From NCBI RefSeq assembly GCF_001665605.1, contig NZ_LZSV01000017.1, positions 248,001 through 312,000 of the forward strand: 64,000 bases of DNA, in the 5' to 3' direction. Position 1 is the stretch's first letter; every line of letters begins with the position of its first letter. The notes under the pieces were generated by a model that was given only the letters and a program-made list of their open reading frames with translations, was not told where the DNA came from and searched no databases. Shown here piece by piece: positions 48,826 through 57,703 of the stretch. The position numbers were made by a program, and so were the translations under genes. The DNA comes from Mycobacterium sp. 852014-50255_SCH5639931 (lineage in GTDB: Bacteria; Actinomycetota; Actinomycetes; Mycobacteriales; Mycobacteriaceae).

Positions 48826-50568
48826 ATGTTCGGCAAGCACCGGGTGGTCGATCACATCGTCGGGCACCTCGCGTCGCTCGGGGTGGACCACGTCTTCGGT
48901 GTCGACGGCGCCAACATCGAGGATCTGTACGACGCCGCGCACTTCCGGCCTGAGGTCACCGCCGTGCTGGCCAAGCACGAATTCTCGGCGGCCACCATGG
49001 CCGACGGATACAGTCGCAGCGGCGCCGGACTGGGCGTGGTGGCGGCGACGTCCGGTGGGGGAGCGCTGAACCTCGTCGCCGGCCTGGGCGAGTCGTTCGC
49101 GAGCCGGGTTCCGGTGCTGGCCCTGGTCGGCCAGCCCGCGACCACGATGGACGGCCGGGGCAGCTTCCAGGACACCAGCGGTCGCAATGGATCGCTGGAT
49201 GCCCGGGCACTGTTCTCGGCGGTGTCGGTGTTTTGCGAGCGGCTGGTTTCGCCGGCGGACATCGTGTCGGCATTGCCCAGGGCGATCTGCGCTGCGCGCG
49301 CCGGTGGCCCGGCGGTGTTGTTGCTGCCCAAGGACATTCAGCAGGAATTCATCGCCGTCGACGGCAGCCCCGAGCACTTCGGTTTCAGCGCGTCGATCGG
49401 CAACCCGCATCTCATCGCCCGGGAACTGCGCCAGACGACCGGTCAGGTCACGATCATCGCCGGCGAGCAGGTGGCCCGCGACGACGCCCGGGCCGAACTC
49501 GAGGACCTGCGGGCGCTGCTGCGCGCGCGGGTGGCCACCGTGCCCGACGCCAAAGACGTCGCCGGCACACCGGGTTTCGGATCGTCGTCGGCCCTCGGCG
49601 TGACCGGCGTCATGGGCCACCCGAGCGTGGCCGAAACGCTGGCCGCCAGCGCCCTGTGCCTCATCGTCGGCACCCGGCTCACGGTAACCGCGCGCGGCGG
49701 CCTGGACGACGCGCTGGCGGCGGTGCGAACGGTATCCATCGGGTCGGCGCGGCCCTATCTGCACTGCACGCACGTGCACACCGACGACCTGCGTGGCTCG
49801 TTGCGCCTGCTGACCGAGGCGCTGCGCGGTCACGGACGCCCGAACGGCGTGCGAGTGCCCGATCTGGTGCGGCGCACCGAGCTGACGCCCAGGGACTGCG
49901 ACGGGCCGGGCGTGCGGTACCGCGACGCCATGGCGGTGCTGGACCGCGCCCTGCCCGACGGTGCCGACATCGTCGTCGACGCCGGCAACACCGGCGCGGC
50001 CGCGATTCACTACCTGCCGGCGCGGCGCGGCGGCAGGTTCGTCGCCGCGCTCGGGATGGGCGGCATGGGCTACAGCTTCGGGGCCGGGATCGGCATGGCG
50101 TTCGGGCGGGCGAACGGCGGCCGGCCGGGCGGCCGCACCGTGGTGATCGCCGGGGACGGCGCCTTTTTCATGCACGGGCTGGAAGTGCACACCGCGGTGC
50201 AGTACCGGCTTCCCGTGACGTTCGTGTTGTTCAACAACAGCGCCCACGCGATGTGCGTGACCCGTGAGCAGCTGTTCTACGAGAACCGCTACAGCTACAA
50301 CCGCTTCCGGCCCAGCGCGCTGGGAACCGGTCTGGCGGCGATGTTTCCCGGGCTGACATCGGTCGATGTCAGCGACCCCGCCCAACTTGCCGCGGCGCTT
50401 CGGGAGGCGCTGGACATCGAGGGCCCGGCGGTGGTCAGCGTCGAATGCGACGCCGACGAAATCCCGCCGTTTGCTCCATTTCTCGCCGCGCTGTCAGGCA
50501 GTGCGGCTGTCACAGAACAGTTTTCGACCGCGAAGGAGAACCGGTCCGATGTCGTTGCCAGCGCTTGA
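48826..50568 (+). CDS. ThDP-dependent enzyme, acetolactate synthase-like (copy 1)
   Basis: 580 residues with the three-domain plan of ThDP enzymes: PYR domain with the cofactor-activating Glu52 (KHEFSAATMADGY), a central domain, and a PP domain with the Mg/ThDP motif GDG (443-445) ... NN (470-471). The start at 48826 has CAGGAG upstream and aligns with copy 2 (HRVVDHI); an ATG at 48790 is possible but almost at the predicted 5' end. True acetolactate synthase is unlikely because no regulatory subunit or ilv genes are nearby; it may decarboxylate a 2-oxoacid or form an acyloin. Heads a SRPBCC-KASIII-aminotransferase operon. Confidence 0.85.
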   Translation: MFGKHRVVDHIVGHLASLGVDHVFGVDGANIEDLYDAAHFRPEVTAVLAKHEFSAATMADGYSRSGAGLGVVAATSGGGALNLVAGLGESFASRVPVLALVGQPATTMDGRGSFQDTSGRNGSLDARALFSAVSVFCERLVSPADIVSALPRAICAARAGGPAVLLLPKDIQQEFIAVDGSPEHFGFSASIGNPHLIARELRQTTGQVTIIAGEQVARDDARAELEDLRALLRARVATVPDAKDVAGTPGFGSSSALGVTGVMGHPSVAETLAASALCLIVGTRLTVTARGGLDDALAAVRTVSIGSARPYLHCTHVHTDDLRGSLRLLTEALRGHGRPNGVRVPDLVRRTELTPRDCDGPGVRYRDAMAVLDRALPDGADIVVDAGNTGAAAIHYLPARRGGRFVAALGMGGMGYSFGAGIGMAFGRANGGRPGGRTVVIAGDGAFFMHGLEVHTAVQYRLPVTFVLFNNSAHAMCVTREQLFYENRYSYNRFRPSALGTGLAAMFPGLTSVDVSDPAQLAAALREALDIEGPAVVSVECDADEIPPFAPFLAALSGSAAVTEQFSTAKENRSDVVASA

Positions 50569-51196
50569 GGATATCCCCACTCCCATCGACGGGGTGGTCC
50601 GCATCGAAACCAGCCCGCGGGAGAAGGCGACCCCGATCATCATGGAGATGATGCGGTCGGTCTACCCGCACGATCAGGTCTTCGGGGAGTACTGCACGGT
50701 CAACGATTACGTTGCGTGCCCGCCCGATGAGTTGTACGAGTACCTGGCCGACACCCGCAGCCTCGAGGAGTGGACGTACAGCCTGCGCGGTTTCACGCCC
50801 ACCGACGAACCCGGCCTGTGGCTGGCCTACGACCGTCTCGGCTCGGAGACCGAGATCTATACCCGGACCATCGCCAACGCGGCGGCGCGAACCGTCGACT
50901 ACCACTGCGCGTGGGATCAGGGCAAGCACCTGTGGATGATCTATCTGATGCGCGTCGTCGACGCACAGGTGGTCCTCGACAAGCCGGGATCGGTTGTGCT
51001 GTGGACAAACTGCCACCACCCGTTCTATGACCACAACCCGTACCCGGAGACCGCACCTGAGCAGCGGCCGGTGTGGGTCGGCGACTTCTGGGACATGTTC
51101 GGCGCCGGCCACGCGCTGGAGCTGCAGAACCTCAAGGCGATCGCCGAATACCGGCACCGCAACGGCCTGCCGGTGACGCCGAAATGGATGAGGTAG
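50549..51196 (+). CDS. SRPBCC-like protein (copy 1)
   Basis: 215 residues, overlapping the ThDP gene by 20 bases. The core (VNDYVACPPDELYEYLADTRSLEEWTY, shortened: CPPDELYEYLADTRSLEEW) is the N-terminal helix/strand pattern of START/SRPBCC proteins, a hydrophobic-pocket fold used by aromatase/cyclases and lipid-binding proteins. The His- and aromatic-rich segment NCHHPFYDHNPYPE is striking and kept in copy 2 (as NCRHPFYDHNPYPE), suggesting a functional site. No known family member with assigned chemistry was recognised. Confidence 0.65.
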   Translation: MSLPALEDIPTPIDGVVRIETSPREKATPIIMEMMRSVYPHDQVFGEYCTVNDYVACPPDELYEYLADTRSLEEWTYSLRGFTPTDEPGLWLAYDRLGSETEIYTRTIANAAARTVDYHCAWDQGKHLWMIYLMRVVDAQVVLDKPGSVVLWTNCHHPFYDHNPYPETAPEQRPVWVGDFWDMFGAGHALELQNLKAIAEYRHRNGLPVTPKWMR

Positions 51197-51200
51197 CAAC

Positions 51201-52220
51201 ATGAGCCAACCGAGCGTCAGCCTGATCGACGTTTCCACCTATCTGCCCGGCGAGCCCATCGGCGCCGACTACTACGCGCAATTCGCCGAATCCGACGACC
51301 TGCGCGAGAACGTGATGTTCCGCGCCCCGAAGTTTCGCCACCACGTCGGGCCTGACGAGAGTTCGATCGACATGATCGAACGCGCGGCGCAGGGCCTGAT
51401 CGAGCGGCACGGCCACGACGTGGTCGAGGGCGCCGACGTGCTCATCACCCACACCCAGGTGCCGGACATGGCCTTCTACGGGCAAGGCGGCGGCATCGCA
51501 CACCGGCTGGGCATGCGACCGTCCTGGGTGCTCGACCTCAACAACGGCGGCTGCGCGGCGTTCGTGTTGGCGCTCAACGTGGCTCGCAAACTGCTGGCCT
51601 CCGGTAACGGGCACACCGCGCTGATCGCCATCGCCCAAAACGCGGCCGGACAGTTCTTCGATCAGCCGACCATCCGCCGCAAGGCACAGTCCGCGGTGCC
51701 CGGGGACGGTGCGGCGGTGGGTCTGGTCATGCTCAGCGACCAATCACCCATCCTCGACGTCGAGTGCCGCACCTACGGTGAATACGCCGGCGAGATGACG
51801 CTGTCCTACGACCCGCCCCGCAAATGGTGGCAGGCCGGGGCCGGCGAGGGCAGCATCGGCTTCACCGAAAGCAAGATCACCAAGGTGCTGGCCCGCGGCA
51901 ACCGGCAGGTCCCCGAGGTGGCGCTGACGGTATGCGACCGAATAGGCCTGCCCGCCAAGGATATCGACCTGCTCGTCACCAACCAGCCGAACCGGATCTT
52001 CCTGCGCAACTGGCGCGAGGCGCTCGAGTTGCCGCCCGAACGCCATCGAGACACCTTTGACGAGTGCGGCAACCTGTTCGGCGCCGGGATCCCGATCAAC
52101 CTGGATCGCGCGATCTCCGATGGGCAGGCCGAGGCCGGGGATGTCGTCATGATGGCCGCCTTCGCGCATGCCGGCGACTTCGCCGGTGCGGCGGCGGTGC
52201 GCTGGGGCGGGCGAGGATGA
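51201..52220 (+). CDS. KASIII-like condensing enzyme, atypical active site (copy 1)
   Basis: 339 residues with the thiolase-fold plan of FabH-like proteins. The nucleophile is Cys118 in LDLNNGGCAAFVLAL. Where FabH has His-Gln-Ala-Asn, this protein has Asn261-Gln-Pro-Asn (LLVTNQPNRIF), and the later Asn is retained in ECGNLFGAGIP (Asn291). The triad is therefore Cys-Asn-Asn by my alignment, which suggests acyl transfer or ester/amide formation rather than decarboxylative condensation. Starts four bases after the SRPBCC gene and overlaps the aminotransferase. Confidence 0.8.
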   Translation: MSQPSVSLIDVSTYLPGEPIGADYYAQFAESDDLRENVMFRAPKFRHHVGPDESSIDMIERAAQGLIERHGHDVVEGADVLITHTQVPDMAFYGQGGGIAHRLGMRPSWVLDLNNGGCAAFVLALNVARKLLASGNGHTALIAIAQNAAGQFFDQPTIRRKAQSAVPGDGAAVGLVMLSDQSPILDVECRTYGEYAGEMTLSYDPPRKWWQAGAGEGSIGFTESKITKVLARGNRQVPEVALTVCDRIGLPAKDIDLLVTNQPNRIFLRNWREALELPPERHRDTFDECGNLFGAGIPINLDRAISDGQAEAGDVVMMAAFAHAGDFAGAAAVRWGGRG

Positions 52221-53287
52221 TGCAGCCCGCCCCGAGCCCGGTGGCCGGCGACGGCTGCGACGCGCTGCCCGACCCGGTGGATCCGTTTGCGTTGTCGCTC
52301 AACGAGAATCCGTTCCCGCCGTTGTCGGCGGTGCGGTCGGCGTTGATGCGGTCCGTCCACGCCGTCAACCGCTACCCCGAGTTCCTGCCCGAGCGGCTGC
52401 GCGGCGTGATCGCCGACCACATCGGGGTGCCCGCCTCCCGGGTGGTGCCGGGCGCCGGCGCGACGGGCATCGTGCTGCTGGCCCTACAGGCGCTGACCGC
52501 TGCGGGTGACACGGTGGCGATGGCGACGCCCACCTTCGACGGTTACCCGATCCTCGCGCGGATGGCGCGGCTGAAGACGCGGACGGTTCCCCTGGATGCG
52601 CATGGCCACCACGACCTCGACGGTTTGGCCCGCGCCGCCGCCGATGCCCGGGTGGTCGTCCTGTGCCGGCCGCACAACCCCACCGGAACGATGGAATCCG
52701 CGGCCGCCGTTTCGGCGTTCCTGCGCCGCGTGCCGCGTGACACCGTCGTCCTCCTCGACGAGGCCTACATCGAGTTCGCCGCGCCCGAGCACCGCATCGC
52801 CGTGGCGGCGTTGGTCACCCGCTTCCCCAATGTGGTGGTGGTGCGGACCTTCTCCAAGGCCTACGGCCTGGCGGGGCTGCGAATCGGTTACGGCGTGGCG
52901 TCGCGGGAGCTGGCCGCCACGCTGTGGTCCCATCAGCTGCCGTTCGGCGCGCCGATCACCAGTCTGGTCGCGGTCGCCGCGTCCTACGCGGCGGAAGACC
53001 AACTGCTGCACCGGGTCCGGTTGATCAACGCCGAACGCTGTTATCTGCGGATGCGCCTCAGCGCGCTGGGGATCTACACGACGAACGCGCACGCGAACTT
53101 CATGTATCTGCCCGCGAAGAAGGATGGGCGGGGTGTGCCGTGGCATGAGGTTTTCGCCGACGACCGGCTGCGGGTGCGGTGCTACCCGGACGGTGGTGCG
53201 CGGATCACCGTGGGCAACCGCACCTCGACACTGGCGGTGCTGTCGGCGCTGGGGAAAGGCCACGCTCGCGCGCCAAGTGCGGTATGA
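52217..53287 (+). CDS. PLP-dependent aminotransferase, HisC/Pat-like
   Basis: 356 residues, fold type I. LSLNENPFPP at the N-terminus, PHNPTG (Asn154), LLDEAYIEF (Asp181, Tyr184) and the PLP lysine in TFSKAYGLAGLRIGYG (Lys214) resemble histidinol-phosphate and aromatic aminotransferases. Since hisC is normally elsewhere in mycobacteria and this gene overlaps the KASIII gene by four bases, it probably transaminates a cassette intermediate. No second copy is seen before the window ends. Confidence 0.85.
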   Translation: MMQPAPSPVAGDGCDALPDPVDPFALSLNENPFPPLSAVRSALMRSVHAVNRYPEFLPERLRGVIADHIGVPASRVVPGAGATGIVLLALQALTAAGDTVAMATPTFDGYPILARMARLKTRTVPLDAHGHHDLDGLARAAADARVVVLCRPHNPTGTMESAAAVSAFLRRVPRDTVVLLDEAYIEFAAPEHRIAVAALVTRFPNVVVVRTFSKAYGLAGLRIGYGVASRELAATLWSHQLPFGAPITSLVAVAASYAAEDQLLHRVRLINAERCYLRMRLSALGIYTTNAHANFMYLPAKKDGRGVPWHEVFADDRLRVRCYPDGGARITVGNRTSTLAVLSALGKGHARAPSAV

Positions 53288-53293
53288 AGGGGC

Positions 53294-53806
53294 GTGGCCG
53301 CCTCACGACCGCCGAAGCGTGACCCGATCGCCGCGGCGCGCGACAACTGGGAGCGCTCCGGTTGGAGCGACGTGGCGCAGGGCATGGTCGCGGTGACATC
53401 GGTGATGCGGGCGCACCAGATCCTGCTGGCCCGCGTCGAGACGGCGTTGCGTCCCTACGACCTGAGTTTCTCCCGCTACGAGTTGCTGCGCCTGCTGGCG
53501 TTCAGCCGGACCGGCGCGCTGCCCATCACCAAGGCGTCGGATCGGCTGCAGGTCCACGTCACCAGCGTGACGCATGCGATCCGCCGGCTGGAAGCCGACG
53601 GGCTGGTGCAGCGGGTGCCGCACCCCACCGATGGGCGCACCACCCTGGTGCAGATCACCGACCTGGGCCGCTCGACGGTCGAGGACGCCACGGTGACGCT
53701 CAACGAGCAGGTGTTCGCCGATATCGGGATGTCCGAAACCGAAGCGCGGGCGCTGGTTTCATCGATCGAAACACTCCGCCGAGACGCGGGAGACTTCGCG
53801 GATTGA
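53294..53806 (+). CDS. MarR family regulator
   Basis: 170 residues, GTG start six bases after the aminotransferase stop. The winged helix includes LSFSRYELLRLLAFSRTGAL, LPITKASDRLQVHVTSVTHAIRRLE and the wing VQRVPHPTDGRTTLVQITDLG. Corresponds to Rv0737 by position, i.e. the point where the M. tuberculosis order resumes after the inserted SigL-linked genes. It may regulate the cassette or the convergent mms operon. Confidence 0.85.
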   Translation: MAASRPPKRDPIAAARDNWERSGWSDVAQGMVAVTSVMRAHQILLARVETALRPYDLSFSRYELLRLLAFSRTGALPITKASDRLQVHVTSVTHAIRRLEADGLVQRVPHPTDGRTTLVQITDLGRSTVEDATVTLNEQVFADIGMSETEARALVSSIETLRRDAGDFAD

Positions 53807-53904
53807 ACGAGAAGAAGGCCATCCTTCGCCGAACGTGCACTGAGTGCGATTTTTCCCGCATTATTTCGCAGTGAGTACACGCTCGGCGCGCCGCTGCGCC
53901 CGAT

Positions 53905-54789
53905 CTAGCCGTCGCGCAGCATTTCGATCACCGCGCTGAAGTCCTTGTCGGCGTGGTCGGCCGCGAATTTGGCGTAGATCTCGGCGGCGTGCCTGCCCAG
54001 CGGCGCGGCCGACCCGGTCGAGGTCACCGCGTCCATGGCCAGGCCCAGGTCCTTGTTCATCAGTGCGGTCGCGAAACCCGGCTTGAAGTCGTTGTTGGCC
54101 GGCGATGTCGGCACCGGTCCCGGCACCGGGCAATTGGTGTGCACGGCCCAGCAATTGCCGGTCGCGCCGGTGATGACGTCGAAGAGGGATTGCGCCGAAA
54201 GCCCGAGCTTTTCGGCCAGCACGAAGGCCTCGCCGACGGCGATCTGCTGCACCGCCAGCACCATGTTGTTGCACACCTTGGCCGCCTGGCCGGCCCCGGC
54301 TGCGCCGCAGTGAATAACCTTGCCCGCCATGGGTTCCAGCACGAGCCGGGCGCGCTCCAGGGCGGCCTCGTCACCGCCGACCATGAACGCCAGCGTCCCG
54401 GCGACGGCGCCCTTCACGCCGCCGGAAACGGGCGCGTCCAGCTGCGCAACCCCGTGCGATTCGGCGAGCGCGTGCACCTCGCGGGCGTCGTTGACCGAGA
54501 TCGTGGAGCTGTCGATGAACAGTGCGCCCGACCGGGCGGCCGGCAGCACGTCGGCGTAGCACCGCTTCACCAGGTCGCCGTTGGGCAGCATGGTAATCAC
54601 CACGTCGGCCCCGGTCACCGCGTCGGCCGCGCTGTCGAACGTCGTGACCCCGTTGCCTGCCGCCGCCGCGACGGCGGCGGGCACGGGGTCGAACCCGCGC
54701 ACCGCATGTTTGGCGGCAACAAGATTCGCCGACATCGGTCCACCCATATTGCCCAGACCCAGGAAAGCCACCGTCAGGTGCTCGGTCAT
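53905..54789 (-). CDS. mmsB: 3-hydroxyisobutyrate dehydrogenase
   Basis: 294 residues. NAD fold VAFLGLGNMGGPMSANLV, substrate motif QLDAPVSGGVKGA and the catalytic Lys in GAAGAGQAAKVCNN define the beta-hydroxyacid dehydrogenase family. Oxidises 3-hydroxyisobutyrate to methylmalonate semialdehyde in valine catabolism. Third gene of the mmsA-fadE9-mmsB operon, 11 bp after fadE9. Confidence 0.92.
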   Translation of the reverse strand: MTEHLTVAFLGLGNMGGPMSANLVAAKHAVRGFDPVPAAVAAAAGNGVTTFDSAADAVTGADVVITMLPNGDLVKRCYADVLPAARSGALFIDSSTISVNDAREVHALAESHGVAQLDAPVSGGVKGAVAGTLAFMVGGDEAALERARLVLEPMAGKVIHCGAAGAGQAAKVCNNMVLAVQQIAVGEAFVLAEKLGLSAQSLFDVITGATGNCWAVHTNCPVPGPVPTSPANNDFKPGFATALMNKDLGLAMDAVTSTGSAAPLGRHAAEIYAKFAADHADKDFSAVIEMLRDG

Positions 54790-54800
54790 CGCCGACCTTT

Positions 54801-55961
54801 CTACGCGCTCGCCTGCACGCGCGCGGCCGCGGCCCTGCCGATGACCACCCGCATGATTTCGTTGGTCCCTTCCAGGATTCGATGCACCCGCAGATCGCGG
54901 ACGATCTTTTCCAGACCATACTCACGCAGATACCCGTAGCCGCCGTGTAGCTGCAGGGCCTTGTCGGCCACCTCGAAGCAGGTGTCGGTGACGTAGCGCT
55001 TGGCCATCGCGCACAGCTCGACCTTGTCGGGGTCGTCGTTGTCCAACGCATCCGCGGCCCGCCACAACATCATTCGCGACGTTTCCAGCCCGGTGGCCAT
55101 ATCGGCCAGGGTGAACCGGATGGTGGGCTCGTCGAGCAGTGCCTTGCCGAACGCTTGCCGTTCCCGGACGTAGGCGCCCGCCTTGTCGAAGGCGGACTGT
55201 GCGCCGCCCAGCGAGCACGCCGCGATGTTGAGCCGGCCGCCGTTGAGGCCGTTCATCGCGATGCCGAATCCGGCGCCCTCGCCCTCCGCGCCGCCCAGCA
55301 TGGCCTCGGCGGGTACCCGCACGCCCTCCAGGATCACCTGTGCGGTGGGCTGGGCATGCCAGCCCATCTTCTCTTCCAGCGCCCCGAAACTGAGCCCGGG
55401 AGCGCCCTTTTCGATGACGAAGGCCGAGATTCCGCGCGGGCCCTCGCCGCCGGTCCTGGCCATCACCACGTAGACGTCCGAGGCCCCGGCGCCGGAGATG
55501 AACTGCTTGACGCCGTCGAGCACGTAGTCGCCGCCCTCCCGGACGGCCCGGGTGCTCAACGCGCTGGCGTCCGAGCCGGCGCCCGGCTCGGTGAGGCAGT
55601 AACTGGCGATGACGTCCATCGAGGCCAGCCGCGGCACCCACGCCTTGCGCTGTTCGGCGGTGCCGAACTTGTCGATCATCCACGCGCACATGTTGTGGAT
55701 GGACAGGAACGCGGCGGTCGTCGGGTCGGCGATGGCCAGCTGCTCGAAGATGCGGACCCCGTCGAGCCGGCGCAGGCCGCTGCCACCGACGTCCTCGCGG
55801 CAGTAGATCGCCGCCATGCCGAGCTCGGCCGACTCGCGCAACACGTCGGTCGGAAAGTGTTTGGCGGCGTCCCATTCCAGGGCGTGCGGGGCGAGGCGTT
55901 TGGCGGCGAACGCGGCCGCCGTCTCGGTGATGACCCGCTCGTCGTCGTTGAGGGTGAACAT
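54801..55961 (-). CDS. fadE9: Acyl-CoA dehydrogenase, isobutyryl-CoA type
   Basis: 386 residues. Family signatures: YCLTEPGAGSDASALST near the FAD, RQAFGKALLDEP, and the catalytic Glu in RILEGTNEIMRVVIGR. Position between mmsA and mmsB supports oxidation of isobutyryl-CoA from valine. Only six bases separate it from mmsA. Confidence 0.92.
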   Translation of the reverse strand: MFTLNDDERVITETAAAFAAKRLAPHALEWDAAKHFPTDVLRESAELGMAAIYCREDVGGSGLRRLDGVRIFEQLAIADPTTAAFLSIHNMCAWMIDKFGTAEQRKAWVPRLASMDVIASYCLTEPGAGSDASALSTRAVREGGDYVLDGVKQFISGAGASDVYVVMARTGGEGPRGISAFVIEKGAPGLSFGALEEKMGWHAQPTAQVILEGVRVPAEAMLGGAEGEGAGFGIAMNGLNGGRLNIAACSLGGAQSAFDKAGAYVRERQAFGKALLDEPTIRFTLADMATGLETSRMMLWRAADALDNDDPDKVELCAMAKRYVTDTCFEVADKALQLHGGYGYLREYGLEKIVRDLRVHRILEGTNEIMRVVIGRAAAARVQASA

Positions 55962-55967
55962 CGAGCC

Positions 55968-57488
55968 CTAATCCATTGTGGGGATGACGAATTCGGCGCC
56001 ATCCTTGATACCGGACGGCCACCGAGACGTCACCGTCTTGGTCTTGGTGTAGAAGATGATGGACGAAGGGCCATGCTGGTTGAGGTCGCCGAAACCGGAG
56101 CGCTTCCAACCGCCAAAGGTGTGGTAGGCCACCGGAACCGGGATCGGCACGTTCACACCGACCATGCCCACCTGCACCCGGGAGATGAAGTCGCGGGCGG
56201 CGTCGCCGTCGCGGGTGAAGACCGCCACGCCGTTGCCGTACTCGTGCTCCGAAGGCAACCGCAGCGCCTCTTCGTAATCGTGGGCGCGCACGATGCACAG
56301 CACCGGCCCGAAGATCTCGTCGGTGTAGATCGACATGTCGGAAGTGACGTGGTCGAACAGCGTTGGGCCGATGAAGAATCCGCCCTCGAGGCTGACATCG
56401 TCGAACGTCAGGTCGTCGCTGGCGCGCTCGCGGCCGTCGATCACCAATTCGGCGCCCGCCTCGACGCCCTGGCCGATGTAGTCGCGCACCCGCGCCAATG
56501 CGGCCTCGGTGACCAGCGGGCCGTAGTCGGCCTTGGGGTCCAGGCTGTGCCCGACGCGCAGGTTATTGATCCGGTCAATGAGCCTGGCGCGCAACCGTTC
56601 CGCGGTCCGCTCGCCGACGGGCACTGCGACGCTGATCGCCATGCACCGTTCGCCCGCGCTGCCGTACCCGGCGCCGATCAGCGCGTCGACGGCCTGGTCC
56701 AGGTCGGCATCGGGCATCACGATCATGTGGTTCTTGGCGCCGCCGAAGCACTGCGACCGTTTGCCCGTGGCAGCGGCCGTCGCGTAGATGTACTGGGCGA
56801 TGTCGGAGCTGCCGACGAAACCCACCGCCTGGATGTCGGGGTGGTGCAGGATGGCGTCGACGGCCTCCTTGTCGCCGTGCACGACCTGGAACACACCGGG
56901 CGGCAGGCCCGCTTCCAAGAACAGTTCGGCCAGTCGCACCGGAACCGACGGGTCGCGCTCGCTGGGCTTGAGCACGAAGGCGTTGCCGCATGCGAGGGCG
57001 GGCCCGGCCTTCCACAGCGGGATCATGGCCGGGAAGTTGAACGGGGTGATGCCGGCGACCACCCCCAGCGGCTGGCGCAGCGAGTAAACGTCGATGCCCG
57101 GGCCGGCGCCTTCGCTGTACTCGCCCTTGAGCAGGTGGGGGATGCCGATGGCGAACTCGATGACCTCGATGCCGCGCTGGACGTCGCCGCGCGCGTCGGC
57201 CACCGTCTTGCCGTGCTCGAGGGACAGCAGCTCGGCGAGCTCGTCCATGTGGTCGTTGACCAGCTCGACGAATCGCATCAGCACCCGCGCGCGCCGCTGC
57301 GGATTCCACGCCGCCCAACCCTTTTGTGCCTCGACGGCCGAGGCCACCGCGGCATCGATGTCGGCCTTGCCGGCCATCGGCACCTGCGCCTGCACCTCGC
57401 CGGTGCTGGGGTTGAAGACGTCGGCGCTGCGGGTGGACTGGCCGGCGGTCCGCTGCCCATCGATGAAGTGGGGGATCTGTGTGGTCAT
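55968..57488 (-). CDS. mmsA: Methylmalonate-semialdehyde dehydrogenase (acylating)
   Basis: 506 residues, aldehyde dehydrogenase fold. ITPFNFPAMIPLWKAGPAL, GAKNHMIVMPDADLDQAV and the nucleophile in GSAGERCMAISVAVP are typical of MMSDH, which forms propionyl-CoA from methylmalonate semialdehyde using NAD and CoA. First gene of the valine-catabolism operon. The block sits, in opposite orientation, between the two ThDP cassettes. Confidence 0.93.
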   Translation of the reverse strand: MTTQIPHFIDGQRTAGQSTRSADVFNPSTGEVQAQVPMAGKADIDAAVASAVEAQKGWAAWNPQRRARVLMRFVELVNDHMDELAELLSLEHGKTVADARGDVQRGIEVIEFAIGIPHLLKGEYSEGAGPGIDVYSLRQPLGVVAGITPFNFPAMIPLWKAGPALACGNAFVLKPSERDPSVPVRLAELFLEAGLPPGVFQVVHGDKEAVDAILHHPDIQAVGFVGSSDIAQYIYATAAATGKRSQCFGGAKNHMIVMPDADLDQAVDALIGAGYGSAGERCMAISVAVPVGERTAERLRARLIDRINNLRVGHSLDPKADYGPLVTEAALARVRDYIGQGVEAGAELVIDGRERASDDLTFDDVSLEGGFFIGPTLFDHVTSDMSIYTDEIFGPVLCIVRAHDYEEALRLPSEHEYGNGVAVFTRDGDAARDFISRVQVGMVGVNVPIPVPVAYHTFGGWKRSGFGDLNQHGPSSIIFYTKTKTVTSRWPSGIKDGAEFVIPTMD

Positions 57489-57519
57489 GGTGTCCTCGAG
57501 TTGTACGCACGTGAGAGGC

Positions 57520-57537
57520 GGATATACTTGGATATCC
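57520..57537. promoter_or_regulatory. Inverted repeat upstream of mmsA
   Basis: GGATAT-ACTTGG-ATATCC, an 18-bp inverted repeat in an AT-rich patch 32 bp before the mmsA start. Suited to a regulator operator overlapping the promoter; the binding protein is unknown. Confidence 0.45.
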
Positions 57538-57620
57538 TAGTAACCGCGGACGGGCGTCGCAAGGCCGGCGGTTCAGGCGGGCGGAGCCACCCCGGATGCG
57601 GCCAGTCCCGTCTGCCCTCG

Positions 57621-57648
57621 TGAACCGCGCGCGGTTGCGGATCGTGTC
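57621..57648 (+). promoter_or_regulatory. SigL-type promoter of the FMO gene
   Basis: TGAACC (57621-57626), 16 bp, CGTGTC (57643-57648), again a full match. Predicted start ~57655, about 50 bases before the FMO start codon. Confidence 0.72.
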
Positions 57649-57703
57649 AGTGCTGGGGGCCCGAGGTTCGCGGCACCCGGGTGACATGACAGGAGAAGCG
57701 CGG

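Noticed and set aside
48826..50568. Housekeeping acetolactate synthase (ilvB)
   Set aside because: No small regulatory subunit or other ilv genes nearby; two paralogous copies within SigL-linked cassettes argue for a special role.
53830..53880. Bidirectional terminator between the MarR gene and mmsB
   Set aside because: GCACTGAGTGC followed by ATTTTT has too small a loop for a stable hairpin and the wider repeat pairs poorly; possible but not supported.
55111..55140. TGAACC inside fadE9 (also in rplB and the permease gene) as further SigL promoters
   Set aside because: No CGT at 16-18 bp, and positions are within coding sequence, in the wrong context.
55155..57623. Long open frame (822 codons) on the plus strand opposite fadE9 and mmsA
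   Set aside because: It mirrors the codon structure of two clearly recognised genes, and its translation is low-complexity Arg/Gly/Asp/Val-rich with no family features.
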